64,000 bases of DNA from contig NZ_RCIZ01000002.1 in assembly GCF_003666685.1 (NCBI RefSeq), positions 640,501 to 704,500 on the forward strand, written 5' to 3'. Position 1 is the stretch's first letter, and each line of letters opens with the position of its first letter. This DNA is from Mesorhizobium sp. YM1C-6-2. Its GTDB lineage: Bacteria; Pseudomonadota; Alphaproteobacteria; Rhizobiales; Rhizobiaceae. Positions 35,975 to 45,573 of this stretch are shown here, piece by piece. Below the pieces are notes generated by a model. The model did not search any database, was not told the origin of the DNA, and saw only the letters and a program-made list of their open reading frames with translations. Both the position numbers and the translations under genes were made by a program.

Positions 35975-36337
35975 TCAGAGAACCGGAGGGGGAGCGCGTG
36001 GACTGCCGGGGTTGTATTCGTCCGGAGCGATGTGAATTTTTGTTTTGACGAAGCCGGAAAAACCGAGCGGAACCGCCGGATGGACGAGCAGCGAATGCGC
36101 AGTGTCAGGTTCGATGGCGGCATGCGCGACAGCGCTGCAGCTATGAATGCAACAATCCGGTTGTTTGGGGAGGTCCTCGGCTGGTGCCGACGAATGGCCG
36201 TCGGCGCCGGTAATGCAGAGCGGATTGCCGAAGATGTCGAGCAGCGGTCCGGCTGAATGAACGCCCGCCCAAGCCGGCAGCATGAACTGCATGAGAAGCA
36301 CGACCACCGCCGCCAACGCGACGACCGGCCTTGCCAT
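35975..36337 (-). CDS. DUF2946-like secreted Cys-rich protein (copper cluster 2)
   Basis: A protein of about 120 residues. ARPVVALAAVVVLLMQFMLP acts as signal or anchor; then come LDIFGNPLC, QPDCCIHSCS and a C-terminal SPRAPPPVL tail. The same ordered motifs occur in the 19040-19384 protein, so the two are paralogues, each heading a copper operon. An alternative ATG lies seven codons upstream (36358). It leads ycnI and copCD. A metal-binding or redox role through the CC and C residues is inferred from context only. Confidence 0.68.
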   Translation of the reverse strand: MARPVVALAAVVVLLMQFMLPAWAGVHSAGPLLDIFGNPLCITGADGHSSAPAEDLPKQPDCCIHSCSAVAHAAIEPDTAHSLLVHPAVPLGFSGFVKTKIHIAPDEYNPGSPRAPPPVL

Positions 36338-36491
36338 CCTGCGCGATCCCCAGTCCATCTGTTTTGTGTAGCACTCGGCAATCCCAATGGGGAGCCTATC
36401 GTTGTGCGGCAAAGCGCGCTGCAAGAAGCTGACGGCCATGGCCGTTAGCTTTGCTGGCCTGCTTGTCGCGCCGCGCGGGTTGAGCTGGTTC

Positions 36492-36659
36492 CTACCCCCA
36501 ACAGCCCCTGCAAATTCAGCTCCTTCCCCTCGCGCAATCGATCGCAATCTCGTAACCCACATCGGCATGCCTCACCACGCCGGTCGCCGGATCTTGCCAC
36601 AGCACGCGCTCCAGCCGCCTTGTTGCTCTGTCCGTGCCTTCAGTGGCGATCACCATGCC
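36492..36659 (-). pseudogene. decayed 3' fragment of hutU (urocanase C-terminus)
   Basis: Read on the minus strand this 168-nt stretch encodes [19 protein letters not shown], then [19 protein letters not shown]. It aligns residue for residue with the C-terminus of the intact HutU encoded at 37397-39067. Nucleotide identity is high in the core (about 88% by eye over 36542-36614), but small indels near the gene end shift the frame to an early stop. The rest of hutU is missing. It has the same orientation as hutU and ends at the equivalent TAG, about 0.9 kb beyond it. Confidence 0.85.
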
Positions 36660-36731
36660 GGCGTCACACGCAAAATCATCCAGCCATTGAGAAGACCGCC
36701 GCGGCCGGCCGAGGCGCGGCGGTAGGGGCTG

Positions 36732-37292
36732 CTACTGGGTGTGGCCCGTCGCCATGTTGGCGGGCAGCATCAGGTGCTGATATTTGGTGCCCGGAAACAT
36801 CACGTAGGGGTTCGTAGGATCGGGGTCGAGATCGCTGGGGTAATTCGCCGCCATCTCGTGGGCCGCCTTCCCGACGATCATGACGTGCGGACCCGTATGA
36901 ACCCAATGCGACTTGTCGGTCGCATAGGGATCATGATTGCTTGTGCCCAGGTCCCCTGCCAGCATGTAGATGAAGCCGGTCTTGTCCGGCGGCTCTGCCT
37001 TGGTGAAAATCGCCTTGAACCAGTCGAGCCCGGCGGCATCCGCGCACCACGGCTCGCCGCTCATGTCCACGGCGCAGGTCCAGATGTTGGTTCCGGCCTT
37101 TACGGGCGTGACTGTGAAGCCGTCACCGATCCGGACGATCGTGGCATTCTTGCCGATGTCCGCCGGGGCAGCGGACATCGCTTTTGCTATGAATTCGGGA
37201 TCCCCCTTGGGAATGTCCGCGGTGAGTTCCGCGGCAAGGCCTATTGCGGGGAAAGCCAAAGTGACCGACGCGAGGGTAAAGAGCCATTTCAT
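36732..37292 (-). CDS. conserved secreted protein of unknown function
   Basis: A 186-residue protein with signal peptide (KWLFTLASVTLAFPAIGLAA). The mature part includes GTNIWTCAVDMSGEPWCADA (two Cys), MLAGDLGTSNHDPYATDKS, HTGPHVMIVG and a C-terminal FPGTKYQHLMLP. ATG at 37292 is supported by a perfect AGGAGG. I recognise a recurrent secreted family but no assigned function. It lies between intact hutU and the hutU relic, on the same strand as both. Confidence 0.75.
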   Translation of the reverse strand: MKWLFTLASVTLAFPAIGLAAELTADIPKGDPEFIAKAMSAAPADIGKNATIVRIGDGFTVTPVKAGTNIWTCAVDMSGEPWCADAAGLDWFKAIFTKAEPPDKTGFIYMLAGDLGTSNHDPYATDKSHWVHTGPHVMIVGKAAHEMAANYPSDLDPDPTNPYVMFPGTKYQHLMLPANMATGHTQ

Positions 37293-37396
37293 GGCCACCT
37301 CCTGTGTAAGCGGCCGGCCTGGCTAACCTACGCCCAAGACCCCGCTCGGAGAAGAGGTTCGCACTGTCACTTTTGAATTGCCCCTTTCGGGCAGTC

Positions 37397-39067
37397 CTAC
37401 CCCAGAATCCCCGGCAGGTTCAGCCCCTTCTCCTTGGCGCACTCCACTGCAATCTCGTAGCCCGCATCGGCATGGCGCATGACGCCGGTCGCCGGGTCGT
37501 TCCACAGCACGCGCTCCAGCCGCTTGGCCGCTTCCTCGGTGCCGTCGGCGACGATCACCATGCCTGAATGCTGCGAGAAGCCCATGCCGACGCCGCCACC
37601 GTGGTGCAGCGACACCCAGGTCGCGCCGGACGCGGTGTTGAGCAGCGCGTTGAGCAGCGGCCAGTCCGACACCGCGTCGGAACCGTCCTTCATCGCCTCG
37701 GTCTCGCGGTTCGGCGAGGCGACCGAGCCGGAATCGAGGTGGTCGCGGCCGATCACGACAGGCGCCTTCAGCTCGCCCTTCGCCACCATGTCGTTGAAGG
37801 CGAGCCCCAGCCTGTGGCGGTCGCCGAGCCCCACCCAGCAGATGCGCGCCGGCAGGCCCTGGAAGGAGATGCGCTCGCGCGCCATGTCCAGCCAGTTGTG
37901 CAGATGCGTGTTGCCGGGCGTCAGTTCCTTCACCTTGGCGTCGGTCTTGTAGATATCTTCCGGGTCGCCCGACAGCGCGGCCCAGCGGAACGGGCCGATG
38001 CCGCGGCAGAACAGCGGGCGGATATAGGCCGGCACGAAACCGGGGAAGGCGAAGGCGTTTTCAAAGCCCTCGTCCTTCGCCACCTGGCGGATGTTGTTGC
38101 CGTAGTCCAGCGTCGGAACGCCGGCCTCCCAGAACTTCACCATCGCCTCGACATGCTCGCGCATCGACGCGCGCGCCGCCTTCTCAACAGCCTTGGGATC
38201 GCTGACGCGCTTCTCGCGCCACTCCGCCATCGACCAGCCTTTCGGCAGGTAGCCGTTCAGCGGATCATGCGCCGAGGTCTGGTCGGTCAGCATGTCCGGG
38301 CGAACCCCACGGCGGAAAAGCTCGGGCACGATCTCTGCGGCGTTGCCGAGCAGGCCGACCGACTTGGCTTCGCCTGCCTTCGTCCAGCGCTCGATCTTCT
38401 CCAGTGCTTCCTCGATCGTCTCCGCCTTCTCGTCGAGATAGCGGGTGCGCAGGCGGAAATCGATGGAATCGGGATTGCACTCGATCGCCAGGCAGGAGGC
38501 GCCGGCCATCACCGCCGCCAGCGGCTGCGCGCCGCCCATGCCGCCGAGGCCGGCGGTCAGGATCCACTTGCCCTTGAGGTCGCCGCCATAATGCTGGCGG
38601 CCGGCCTCGACGAAGGTTTCGTAGGTGCCCTGGACGATGCCCTGCGTGCCGATATAGATCCAAGAGCCGGCCGTCATCTGGCCGTACATCATGAGGCCTT
38701 TCTTATCGAGCTCGTTGAATTTTTCCCAGTTCGCCCAATGGGGCACCAGGTTGGAGTTGGCGATCAAGACGCGCGGCGCGTTCTCATGCGTGCGGAACAC
38801 GCCGACCGGCTTGCCGGACTGCACCAGCAGCGTCTCGTCCTCCTTGAGGGTCTTCAGCGTCGACACGATCTTGTCGAAGTCGTTCCAGGTGCGCGCCGCC
38901 CGGCCGATGCCGCCATAGACGACGAGCTCGTTCGGGTTCTCGGCGACGTCGGGATCGAGGTTGTTCATCAGCATCCGGAGAGGGGCTTCCGTCGTCCACG
39001 AAAGGGCGTTGAGTTCGCTGCCGCGCGGGCTGCGAATCTCGCGGATGTTGTGGCGTGGGTCGGTCAT
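37397..39067 (-). CDS. hutU: urocanate hydratase HutU
   Basis: The 556-residue urocanase converts urocanate to 4-imidazolone-5-propionate with tightly bound NAD+. The length matches the family. The N-terminal region [22 protein letters not shown], the central [20 protein letters not shown] dinucleotide-binding loop and the C-terminal [20 protein letters not shown] are all intact. It is the last hut gene of the minus-strand operon, coupled to hutG by ATGA overlap. A weak hairpin (TGCCC/GGGCA) follows the stop. A partial copy of its 3' end lies at 36492-36659. Confidence 0.97.
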   Translation of the reverse strand: MTDPRHNIREIRSPRGSELNALSWTTEAPLRMLMNNLDPDVAENPNELVVYGGIGRAARTWNDFDKIVSTLKTLKEDETLLVQSGKPVGVFRTHENAPRVLIANSNLVPHWANWEKFNELDKKGLMMYGQMTAGSWIYIGTQGIVQGTYETFVEAGRQHYGGDLKGKWILTAGLGGMGGAQPLAAVMAGASCLAIECNPDSIDFRLRTRYLDEKAETIEEALEKIERWTKAGEAKSVGLLGNAAEIVPELFRRGVRPDMLTDQTSAHDPLNGYLPKGWSMAEWREKRVSDPKAVEKAARASMREHVEAMVKFWEAGVPTLDYGNNIRQVAKDEGFENAFAFPGFVPAYIRPLFCRGIGPFRWAALSGDPEDIYKTDAKVKELTPGNTHLHNWLDMARERISFQGLPARICWVGLGDRHRLGLAFNDMVAKGELKAPVVIGRDHLDSGSVASPNRETEAMKDGSDAVSDWPLLNALLNTASGATWVSLHHGGGVGMGFSQHSGMVIVADGTEEAAKRLERVLWNDPATGVMRHADAGYEIAVECAKEKGLNLPGILG

Positions 39068-39873
39068 CTGCTTGCTCCGGCGAGTTCGAGGGCGGTTCGT
39101 TCGATTGCGGCGAGCACCTTTTTCAACACGGCCGTGAGCCGGCGCTCCTTGCCTATGTCGAGTTCGAAGGGCGGCGTTTCAGTCTCCAGGTGGGTGATCC
39201 TCGCCAGTTCCATCTGGATGGCGTGCACGCCCGTTTGGGGCCGCCCGTAGTGGCGGGTCGTCCAGCCACCCCGGAAGCGGCCGTTGAGAACGGAGGTGTA
39301 GCCCTCCGCGCCGGCGCAGATATCGGCCACCGCGCGTTCGATCTCGGGCGCGCAGGTCACGCCATTGTCGGTCCCGATGTTGAAGTCGGGCAGCACGCCG
39401 TCGAACAAAAACGGGCAACGCGAGCGGATCGAGTGGCAGTCATAGACGACGGCGATACCATGCAGCGCCTTCACGCGCGCGATTTCGGTCTCCAGCACGG
39501 CGTGATAGGGGCGGTGGTATGCCGCGACGCGCTCCGCGACGTCGGTGTCCGTCGGCTCCAGCCCTTCCTTCCAGATCGGCTGGTCGTCGAAATCGGTCAG
39601 CGGCACAAGCGAGGTCGTGTTCTGCCCGGGATAGAGGCTCGCCCCCGATGGGTCGCGGTTGGCGTCGATCACGTAGCGATGGAAAGTCGCGCGAACGGTC
39701 GTCGCCTTCGGCAGCAGGCCGCCATAGAGCAGGTTTATATGCCAGTCCGTGTCGCGCAGCTTGCAGCCCTCGTCGTTCAGGCGATCGCCGACGCCACCGG
39801 GAAGCTGAATGCCGGTGTGCGGAAAGGCCAGGATGACCGGCGAGGTGCCACGGTTGAACTCGACGTGTGTCAT
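39064..39873 (-). CDS. hutG: N-formylglutamate deformylase HutG
   Basis: A 269-residue metal hydrolase that releases formate and glutamate from N-formylglutamate, the last step of the five-step pathway opened by HutF. Family motifs are [10 protein letters not shown] near the N-terminus, [35 protein letters not shown] and [14 protein letters not shown]. The start MTHVEFN (39873) is preferred over one 12 codons upstream. It overlaps hutU by 4 nt; the upstream gene, unexpectedly, is an unrelated small orphan rather than hutH. Confidence 0.95.
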   Translation of the reverse strand: MTHVEFNRGTSPVILAFPHTGIQLPGGVGDRLNDEGCKLRDTDWHINLLYGGLLPKATTVRATFHRYVIDANRDPSGASLYPGQNTTSLVPLTDFDDQPIWKEGLEPTDTDVAERVAAYHRPYHAVLETEIARVKALHGIAVVYDCHSIRSRCPFLFDGVLPDFNIGTDNGVTCAPEIERAVADICAGAEGYTSVLNGRFRGGWTTRHYGRPQTGVHAIQMELARITHLETETPPFELDIGKERRLTAVLKKVLAAIERTALELAGASR

Positions 39874-39927
39874 GGCTGGCCCTCGCTCGCGCCGCGCGTC
39901 ATCCAACACCTTGATCCTACCAGATGA

Positions 39928-40224
39928 TCAGTGCGCTGATGCTGGGTCATCGGAGAACCGCTTGTTCGGATAAATGCGCTTCTTCTCCGTCAAATCGACG
40001 AACAATGTCCCGTGGATTCCCTGGACTTCTGGTTTCTTCAGAAGCCGGGGCCAGAGCGCGGAATAAATCTGGCTGGCCTTCTTTGGCCCAATGCGTTTCC
40101 AGAAATCTTCAACGAACTCGATGTCCTGCCCATCTGGAAACATCAATTTGAAATCTTCATCCGGCATCGCGTAGATATTGTACGCACAATTGTCGGCGGG
40201 CTCGATTATCTGAATATTCTTCAT
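39928..40224 (-). CDS. small hypothetical protein inserted in the hut operon
   Basis: A 98-residue acidic soluble protein: IYAMPDEDFKLMFPDGQDIE, FVEDFWKRIG, then VQGIHGTLFVDLTEKKRIYP near the C-terminus. I cannot assign a family with confidence. GC content is clearly below that of hutG and hutH on either side, and it has no histidine-related motif. It sits 54 nt upstream of hutG and 30 nt downstream of hutH, so it should be co-transcribed with them. ATG at 40224 was chosen over an adjacent TTG. Confidence 0.65.
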   Translation of the reverse strand: MKNIQIIEPADNCAYNIYAMPDEDFKLMFPDGQDIEFVEDFWKRIGPKKASQIYSALWPRLLKKPEVQGIHGTLFVDLTEKKRIYPNKRFSDDPASAH

Positions 40225-40254
40225 CAACGCATTGCCCCGTTTTTGACTATGCGG

Positions 40255-41799
40255 CTAGCCCAATGATGGAAGGATGCCGGCACTCACGCTGGCGTTGAGG
40301 CCGCCCGAAAGCACCAGTTCCGCGCCCGCCTTCAAATCGTCCGCCATGTAGCGGTCGACTTCCAAGTCCGGCACCGCCTGCCGAACCGCATGGTGTGCCT
40401 TCAGCAGTTCGTGGCCGGTCTTCAGTGGGCTGCGGAAGTCCACGCCCTGCGCTGCCGTGATCGCCTCTATGCCGATGATTCCGCTGAGGTTTTCGGTCAT
40501 CTGCAGCAGTCTGCGAGCGCCGTGGCAGGCCATCGACACATGGTCTTCCTGGTTGGCCGAGGTCGGCGTGGAATCGACCGATGCCGGATGCGCCATCTGC
40601 TTGTTCTCGCTCATCAGCGCGGCACTGGTGACCTCGGCGATCATCAGCCCGGAGTTCAGCCCCGGCTTCTTCGCCAGGAAGGCCGGCAGGCCGAACGACA
40701 GCGCCGGATCGACCAGCAGCGCGATTCGACGCTGCGCAATCGCGCCGATCTCGCAGACTGCAATGGCGATCTGGTCTGCCGCGAAAGCCACCGGCTCGGC
40801 ATGAAAATTCCCGCCCGACACCACCGAACCGTCTGAAAACACGAGAGGATTGTCGGTGACGGCGTTGGCCTCCGTCTCCAGTGTCTTCGCCGCCATCCTG
40901 AGCAGATCGAGGCAGGCGCCGTCGACCTGTGGCTGGCAGCGGATGCAATAGGGGTCCTGCACGCGCTCGTCGCCTTCGAGATGGCTGTCGCGGATTTCCG
41001 AGCCTTTCAGCAACGCGCGCAGCGCAGCGGCGGTGTCGATCTGCCCGCGATGGCCGCGAAGCGTATGGATTTCCTCGTGAAACGGCGCCGACGAGCCCAT
41101 CGCCGCGTCGGTCGACAGGGCGCCTGTGATCAGCGCCGCATTGGCCGCGCGATGCGCCCGGAACAGGCCCGCGAGCGCCAGCGCGGTCGACACCTGCGTC
41201 CCGTTGATCAGGGCCAGCCCTTCCTTGGCGGCCAGCGTGATGGCTTTGAGACCAGCCTTTTCAAGGCCTTGCGCGGCATCCATGCGCTCGCCCTGATAAA
41301 AGACCTCGCCGACGCCGAGCATCGCCGCCGTCATATGCGCCAGCGGCGCGAGGTCGCCCGACGCGCCGACCGAGCCCTTTTCGGGGATCAGCGGCAGCAC
41401 GTCCTTGGCCAGCATCGCCTCGATCATGGCGACCGTCGTGGGTTTCACGCCGGACGCGCCACGGCCGAGCGAGATCAGCTTCAGCGCCATGATCAGCCTG
41501 ACGATCTCTGCGGGAAGCGGCTGCCCGACGCCGCAGCAATGCGACAGGATCAGGTTCCGCTGCAGCGTCTCGACGTCCTTGGCGTCGATCCTGACGCTCG
41601 CCAGTTTCCCAAAACCGGTGTTGATGCCGTAGACCGGCTCGCCCTTGTCGACGATCTTCTGGATCACGCCGGCCGCCGCGGCGATCTTTTCGCGACAGCC
41701 CTCGTCGAGCGACGGTAGCGCGCCTTCATAGATGTCGCGCAGCTCCGCGAGCGTGACCTGCCCCGGTTTCAGCACCAGGGACTTGGCGGACGATTTCAT
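40255..41799 (-). CDS. hutH: histidine ammonia-lyase HutH
   Basis: The 514-residue enzyme deaminates histidine to urocanate. The MIO-forming Ala-Ser-Gly (residues 146-148) is in [14 protein letters not shown], and the active-site Tyr region [17 protein letters not shown] lies near residues 53-69. [19 protein letters not shown] is the C-terminal family signature. The chosen ATG gives a 4-nt overlap with hutI; a longer frame upstream is not coding. It is the second gene of the minus-strand hut operon. Confidence 0.97.
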   Translation of the reverse strand: MKSSAKSLVLKPGQVTLAELRDIYEGALPSLDEGCREKIAAAAGVIQKIVDKGEPVYGINTGFGKLASVRIDAKDVETLQRNLILSHCCGVGQPLPAEIVRLIMALKLISLGRGASGVKPTTVAMIEAMLAKDVLPLIPEKGSVGASGDLAPLAHMTAAMLGVGEVFYQGERMDAAQGLEKAGLKAITLAAKEGLALINGTQVSTALALAGLFRAHRAANAALITGALSTDAAMGSSAPFHEEIHTLRGHRGQIDTAAALRALLKGSEIRDSHLEGDERVQDPYCIRCQPQVDGACLDLLRMAAKTLETEANAVTDNPLVFSDGSVVSGGNFHAEPVAFAADQIAIAVCEIGAIAQRRIALLVDPALSFGLPAFLAKKPGLNSGLMIAEVTSAALMSENKQMAHPASVDSTPTSANQEDHVSMACHGARRLLQMTENLSGIIGIEAITAAQGVDFRSPLKTGHELLKAHHAVRQAVPDLEVDRYMADDLKAGAELVLSGGLNASVSAGILPSLG

Positions 41800-43019
41800 T
41801 GGCCTCTCCAGACGCGGCGATAGAGCGGATTGAATCCCATGCGGTAAACAAGTTCGGCTGGGCTCTCGGCGTCCCAGATGGCGAGGTCGGCCCACTTGCC
41901 AGCTTCCAGCGTTCCCGTTTCGCCTTGCAGCCTCAGCGCCCGTGCGGCCTCGCGCGTCACGCCGGCAAGGCATTCATCGACCGTCATGCCGAACAGCGTC
42001 GCCGCCATGTTCATGGTGAGCAGCAGCGAGGTGAGGGGGGACGTGCCGGGGTTGCTGTCGGTGGCGACCGCCATCCTGACGCCGTGCCGGCGGAACAGCT
42101 CGATCGGCGGCTTCTTCGTCTCGCGGATGAAATAGAAGGCGCCGGGCAGGATGACCGCCACCGTTCCGGCTTTCGCCATCGCGATCGCGCCCGCTTCGTC
42201 TGTATATTCCAGATGATCCGCCGACAGCGCGCCGTAGCGCGCGGCGAGTGCTGCGCCATGCAGGTTGGACAGTTGGTCGGCATGCAGCTTCACCGGCAGG
42301 CCGATCGCCTTCGCCCTGTCGAACACGCGCGCCATCTGCTCGGGCGAGAATGCGATGCCCTCGCAGAAGCCGTCGACGGCATCCGCCAGTCCGGACGCGG
42401 CGATTTCCGGCAGCATGCCGTTGGCGACCAGGTCGATATAGGCGTCCTTGTCGCCGTTTGCCTCTGCCGGCAGGGCATGCGCGCCGAGGAAGGTCGTGCG
42501 GACCGTGACCTCTCGTTCCGTCGCCAGCCGGCGCGCCGCGCGAAGCGACTTCGCCTCGTTCTCGAGGTCGAGCCCGTAGCCGGACTTGATCTCGACCGTG
42601 GTCGCTCCTTCGGCGATCAGCGCGTCCAGCCGCGGCAGCGACTGGCGGACGAGTTCGTCCTCGCTTGCCGCGCGCAGGGCCTTGACCGAGGAGACGATGC
42701 CGCCGCCGGCCTTGGCGACCTCCTCATAGGTCGCGCCGGCAAGCCGCATCTCGAATTCGTTGGCCCGGTTGCCGGCATGGACGAGGTGGGTGTGGCAGTC
42801 GATGAGGCCCGGCGTGATCAGCCGCCCCTCGCAATCGACGATCTCGGCTGCGCGACCGAGTTCCGCGGGCAGTCCGGCCTCCGGTCCCGCATAGGCGATG
42901 CGGCCCTCGCGTGCGGCCACCGCGCCCTTGAGCTCCAGGGCGGGAGCGTCTTCCGACATGGTCGCAAGCCGGGCATTGCGCCAGACAGTGATCCGGTCCG
43001 ATGCTGGAGTCGAAGCCAT
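41796..43019 (-). CDS. hutI: imidazolonepropionase HutI
   Basis: A 407-residue amidohydrolase that opens imidazolone-propionate to formiminoglutamate. Metal ligands are in [13 protein letters not shown] near residues 68-80, [10 protein letters not shown] and SADHLEYTD, with the late Asp in [33 protein letters not shown] is the HutI substrate-loop signature. It is the first gene of the operon, about 80 nt from divergent hutD, with the predicted HutC operator in between. Confidence 0.97.
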   Translation of the reverse strand: MASTPASDRITVWRNARLATMSEDAPALELKGAVAAREGRIAYAGPEAGLPAELGRAAEIVDCEGRLITPGLIDCHTHLVHAGNRANEFEMRLAGATYEEVAKAGGGIVSSVKALRAASEDELVRQSLPRLDALIAEGATTVEIKSGYGLDLENEAKSLRAARRLATEREVTVRTTFLGAHALPAEANGDKDAYIDLVANGMLPEIAASGLADAVDGFCEGIAFSPEQMARVFDRAKAIGLPVKLHADQLSNLHGAALAARYGALSADHLEYTDEAGAIAMAKAGTVAVILPGAFYFIRETKKPPIELFRRHGVRMAVATDSNPGTSPLTSLLLTMNMAATLFGMTVDECLAGVTREAARALRLQGETGTLEAGKWADLAIWDAESPAELVYRMGFNPLYRRVWRGQ

Positions 43020-43044
43020 CGCCTCCCATTCCCTCGGTTGTTAG

Positions 43045-43060
43045 ATATGTATATACATAT
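43045..43060. promoter_or_regulatory. predicted HutC operator (perfect 16-bp palindrome)
   Basis: ATATGTATATACATAT is a perfect palindrome centred in the 81-nt hutI-hutD intergenic space, with core TGTATATACA. Known HutC sites are AT-rich palindromes with a TGTATATACA-like core. It is a rare all-AT/GC-minimal stretch in a 65%-GC genome and is ideally placed to control both divergent promoters. Confidence 0.75.
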
Positions 43061-43100
43061 TACCGACAGAGCACGTGGCGGTCAATGGAGAGAATAACAG

Positions 43101-43682
43101 ATGCTCATATTGCGTGCAGAGAACCACCGGCGGATGCGATGGAAGAACGGCGGCGGCGAGACGGCCGAGATTGCCGTCTTCCCCGAAGGCGCCGGGCTCG
43201 ATGAATTCGGCTGGCGGGTTTCGATGGCGACGGTCGAAGCGGGTGGGCCGTTTTCGGCGTTTCCTGGTGTCGACCGCACGCTGTCGATCCTCGAGGGCGA
43301 GGGGATGGCGCTCGAGATCGATGGCCGGCCGCCGGTGACGCTGACCGAGGGTTCCGCGCCTTATGGCTTCGCCGCCGATGCGGCGACACACGCAAATCTC
43401 GTCGGCGGACCGATCACCGACCTCAACGTGATGACCCGGCGCGGGGTCTATCGGCACAAGGTCGGTCTGCACGACCTGCGCGGGCTGCGGGAGATCTCGT
43501 GGGTAGGCGAGGCGGCGCTCGTCTTCTGCAGCTCCGGGAGCCTGCTCGTCAATTCCGACGGGAGGCAGGAGAAGCTTGCCCGGTTCGACGCTGCCCTGTT
43601 GGACAATCCGCAGGCAGGCCTCCGCGTCGAGGGCAGTGGCCGCTTCTTCCTGATCGAACTCAGCCTGATCGCATCTCGATAA
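43101..43682 (+). CDS. hutD: HutD family protein
   Basis: A 193-residue cupin-like protein. The N-terminal NHRRMRWKNGGGETAEIAVF and FGWRVSMATVEAGGPFSAFP are diagnostic for HutD, and GGPITDLNVMTRRGVYRHKV supports it. In Pseudomonas HutD limits overflow of histidine catabolism and binds formylglutamate or related ligands; it is not a pathway enzyme. It is transcribed divergently from hutI with a GGAGAG ribosome site and shares the predicted HutC operator. Confidence 0.92.
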   Translation: MLILRAENHRRMRWKNGGGETAEIAVFPEGAGLDEFGWRVSMATVEAGGPFSAFPGVDRTLSILEGEGMALEIDGRPPVTLTEGSAPYGFAADAATHANLVGGPITDLNVMTRRGVYRHKVGLHDLRGLREISWVGEAALVFCSSGSLLVNSDGRQEKLARFDAALLDNPQAGLRVEGSGRFFLIELSLIASR

Positions 43683-43698
43683 GAGGTCTCGGCGTGGC

Positions 43699-45573
43699 TC
43701 AGGCGCCGGCGGGCATGTCCTGCGCGCCGCGCCAGAGCCACACCGTCATCGTGCCCGACCGCCCGCGGATAGGTGCCTGCAACGGCCCCTGCAGGCGGCC
43801 GGCGGCCGGCAGCGCCTCACCTGCTGCCCGGTAGAGGTCGCCGCTCAACGCCACGTCCGCGCCGTTCTGTGCGGCCACTTCCATCAGCCGGCTGGCGACG
43901 TTCACCGTGTCGCCCGTCGCGGTGATCTGCTGCTGGCGTCCGCCGCCGAGCCGCGAGGCGACGATCGAGCCGCAATGCGCGCCGAGCTTTATGCCTATCC
44001 GCTTGGCGAAGCTTGCCGGTTGCGCGGCGAGCCATGATTTTGCGCGTGCGGCGAGCGCTGCTGCGCAGGCGAGCGCGTTGGCGGGGTCTCCCGGCGTCGG
44101 CTGCGGCAGACCGAAGACGATCATCGCCCCGTCGCCCATGAAGCTGGTGATGACGCCGCTGCGGGCCTGCGCCTCTTCCTCCACCAGCCGGTAGAAGTCG
44201 TCGAGCAGCTCGCGCATCGCGACCGCGCTCGCCACCTCGCTGAAGGCGGTGAAGCCCGACAGGTCGATGAAGACGATCGCCGCCTCCTGCCGGACCGGCT
44301 CCGCCAGGAAGCCCGGATCGTGCGCCAGCCAGTCGCGCAAAGCGGGCGCCTGGAAATGCTGCAGGATTTCGTTCTGCACCGCGAAGCTCTGTGCGCGCCG
44401 GCGGTCCAGCCAGAGCTGGTCGGCCCCATAGATGATCACCGGCGGAATGGCGGCGGCGATCGGCAGCGCCGCGCTGAACCATATGCCTTGCGCGAAGAAG
44501 GCGAAGTTCGCGGTGAGCCACAGCGCCATCACCACGGCCATCGCGGCGAAGCCGGGCAGGCTGCGGCGCCAGGCGAGCAAGGCGACCAGGATCATCGGGA
44601 GGAGGACGGCGACAGTTGCATCGGCGAGGCGCACCCGCGCGTCGCGGACCAGCCCGTCGCCGGCAACCAGATTCGAAATGGCGGTGGAGATAACCTCGAC
44701 GCCCGGCAGCACCGGATCGAAAGGCGTCGGAAACACGTCGCCGCTGCCGATCACAGTCGCGCCGATCACCACGATGCGGCCCTCGACCTGCCCGCGATCG
44801 ACCGTCCCAGCGAGCAGGGCGCCGGCGCCCACCGTCTCGATCGTCCCGCGCGGTCCGTAATAGCCGATTGGCAGCCTTTGCCCGAGATCGGTCGGAACCG
44901 CGCGGTCTCCCAGCACCATGCGACCGGGCTCGAAGGCCGGTTCGGCATTCAGGGCGACCGATGCTGCCTGCAGCGGGAACGACGCCTCGATCCTGTCGCT
45001 GGCGCGGAAGACCATCGGGACCAGACGCGGAGTGCCGCCGAAATCGGTCGCGACGTTGACCAGCCCGACCGCAGCCCGCTGTGCAAAAAGGTCGAGGGGC
45101 AGGGCCAGCCGGTCGGCGATCGGCACGCGGTCAAGCGCCCCGCCGCCGGCGGGGCCGAGCCTCTGCCTGTCGGCGTCGAAGACGGCGGCGCCGGCGATCA
45201 CGCTGCGGTTGCGGGCGAGCGCATCGGCAAGGGCCGCATCGTCGGCTTCGTCGCCGGCGTCCAGAAGCAGCACGTCGACCGCAACGGCCTTCGGCGAGAA
45301 TCGGGCGACGCCGTCAATGATGCGGGCAAGCGTGCCGCGGCTGACCGGATATTTGCCTTCCTCTCTCACGAACGCGTCGTCGACGGCGACGATCAGCACG
45401 GAGGAGGGCGGCTTGCGGACGCCGCGGACCAGCGTGCGCAGGTCGGTCATGGTTGCCTCGACCCTGTCGAGGAACCACGCCTCGCCGCCGAGATGCGGGA
45501 TGGCGAGCGCGGCGCCCCAGAGCCCCGCCAGCAAAACCGCGACGATGGCCTGCAGCCGCCGGCCGCCCATCAT
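43699..45573 (-). CDS. CHASE2-domain class III adenylate/guanylate cyclase
   Basis: A 624-residue membrane receptor cyclase. It has a first TM near residues 9-26, an extracytoplasmic CHASE2 domain (about 30-310), three TM helices (about 318-385) and a cyclase domain (about 430-600). Metal-binding Asp437 (FIDLSGFT) and Asp481 (FMGDGAM) and the transition-state Asn558 and Arg562 (GDTVNVASR) are present. The substrate-selecting Lys that normally precedes FxGD is Ser477. The start ATGATG overlaps the FecR gene stop, so a two-gene signalling operon is likely. It converges on hutD. Confidence 0.88.
   Translation of the reverse strand: MMGGRRLQAIVAVLLAGLWGAALAIPHLGGEAWFLDRVEATMTDLRTLVRGVRKPPSSVLIVAVDDAFVREEGKYPVSRGTLARIIDGVARFSPKAVAVDVLLLDAGDEADDAALADALARNRSVIAGAAVFDADRQRLGPAGGGALDRVPIADRLALPLDLFAQRAAVGLVNVATDFGGTPRLVPMVFRASDRIEASFPLQAASVALNAEPAFEPGRMVLGDRAVPTDLGQRLPIGYYGPRGTIETVGAGALLAGTVDRGQVEGRIVVIGATVIGSGDVFPTPFDPVLPGVEVISTAISNLVAGDGLVRDARVRLADATVAVLLPMILVALLAWRRSLPGFAAMAVVMALWLTANFAFFAQGIWFSAALPIAAAIPPVIIYGADQLWLDRRRAQSFAVQNEILQHFQAPALRDWLAHDPGFLAEPVRQEAAIVFIDLSGFTAFSEVASAVAMRELLDDFYRLVEEEAQARSGVITSFMGDGAMIVFGLPQPTPGDPANALACAAALAARAKSWLAAQPASFAKRIGIKLGAHCGSIVASRLGGGRQQQITATGDTVNVASRLMEVAAQNGADVALSGDLYRAAGEALPAAGRLQGPLQAPIRGRSGTMTVWLWRGAQDMPAGA

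Noticed and set aside
36359-36568. Upstream extension of the second DUF2946-like gene by up to 70 codons.
   Set aside because: The extension runs into the hutU relic in another frame and would place the signal peptide internally.
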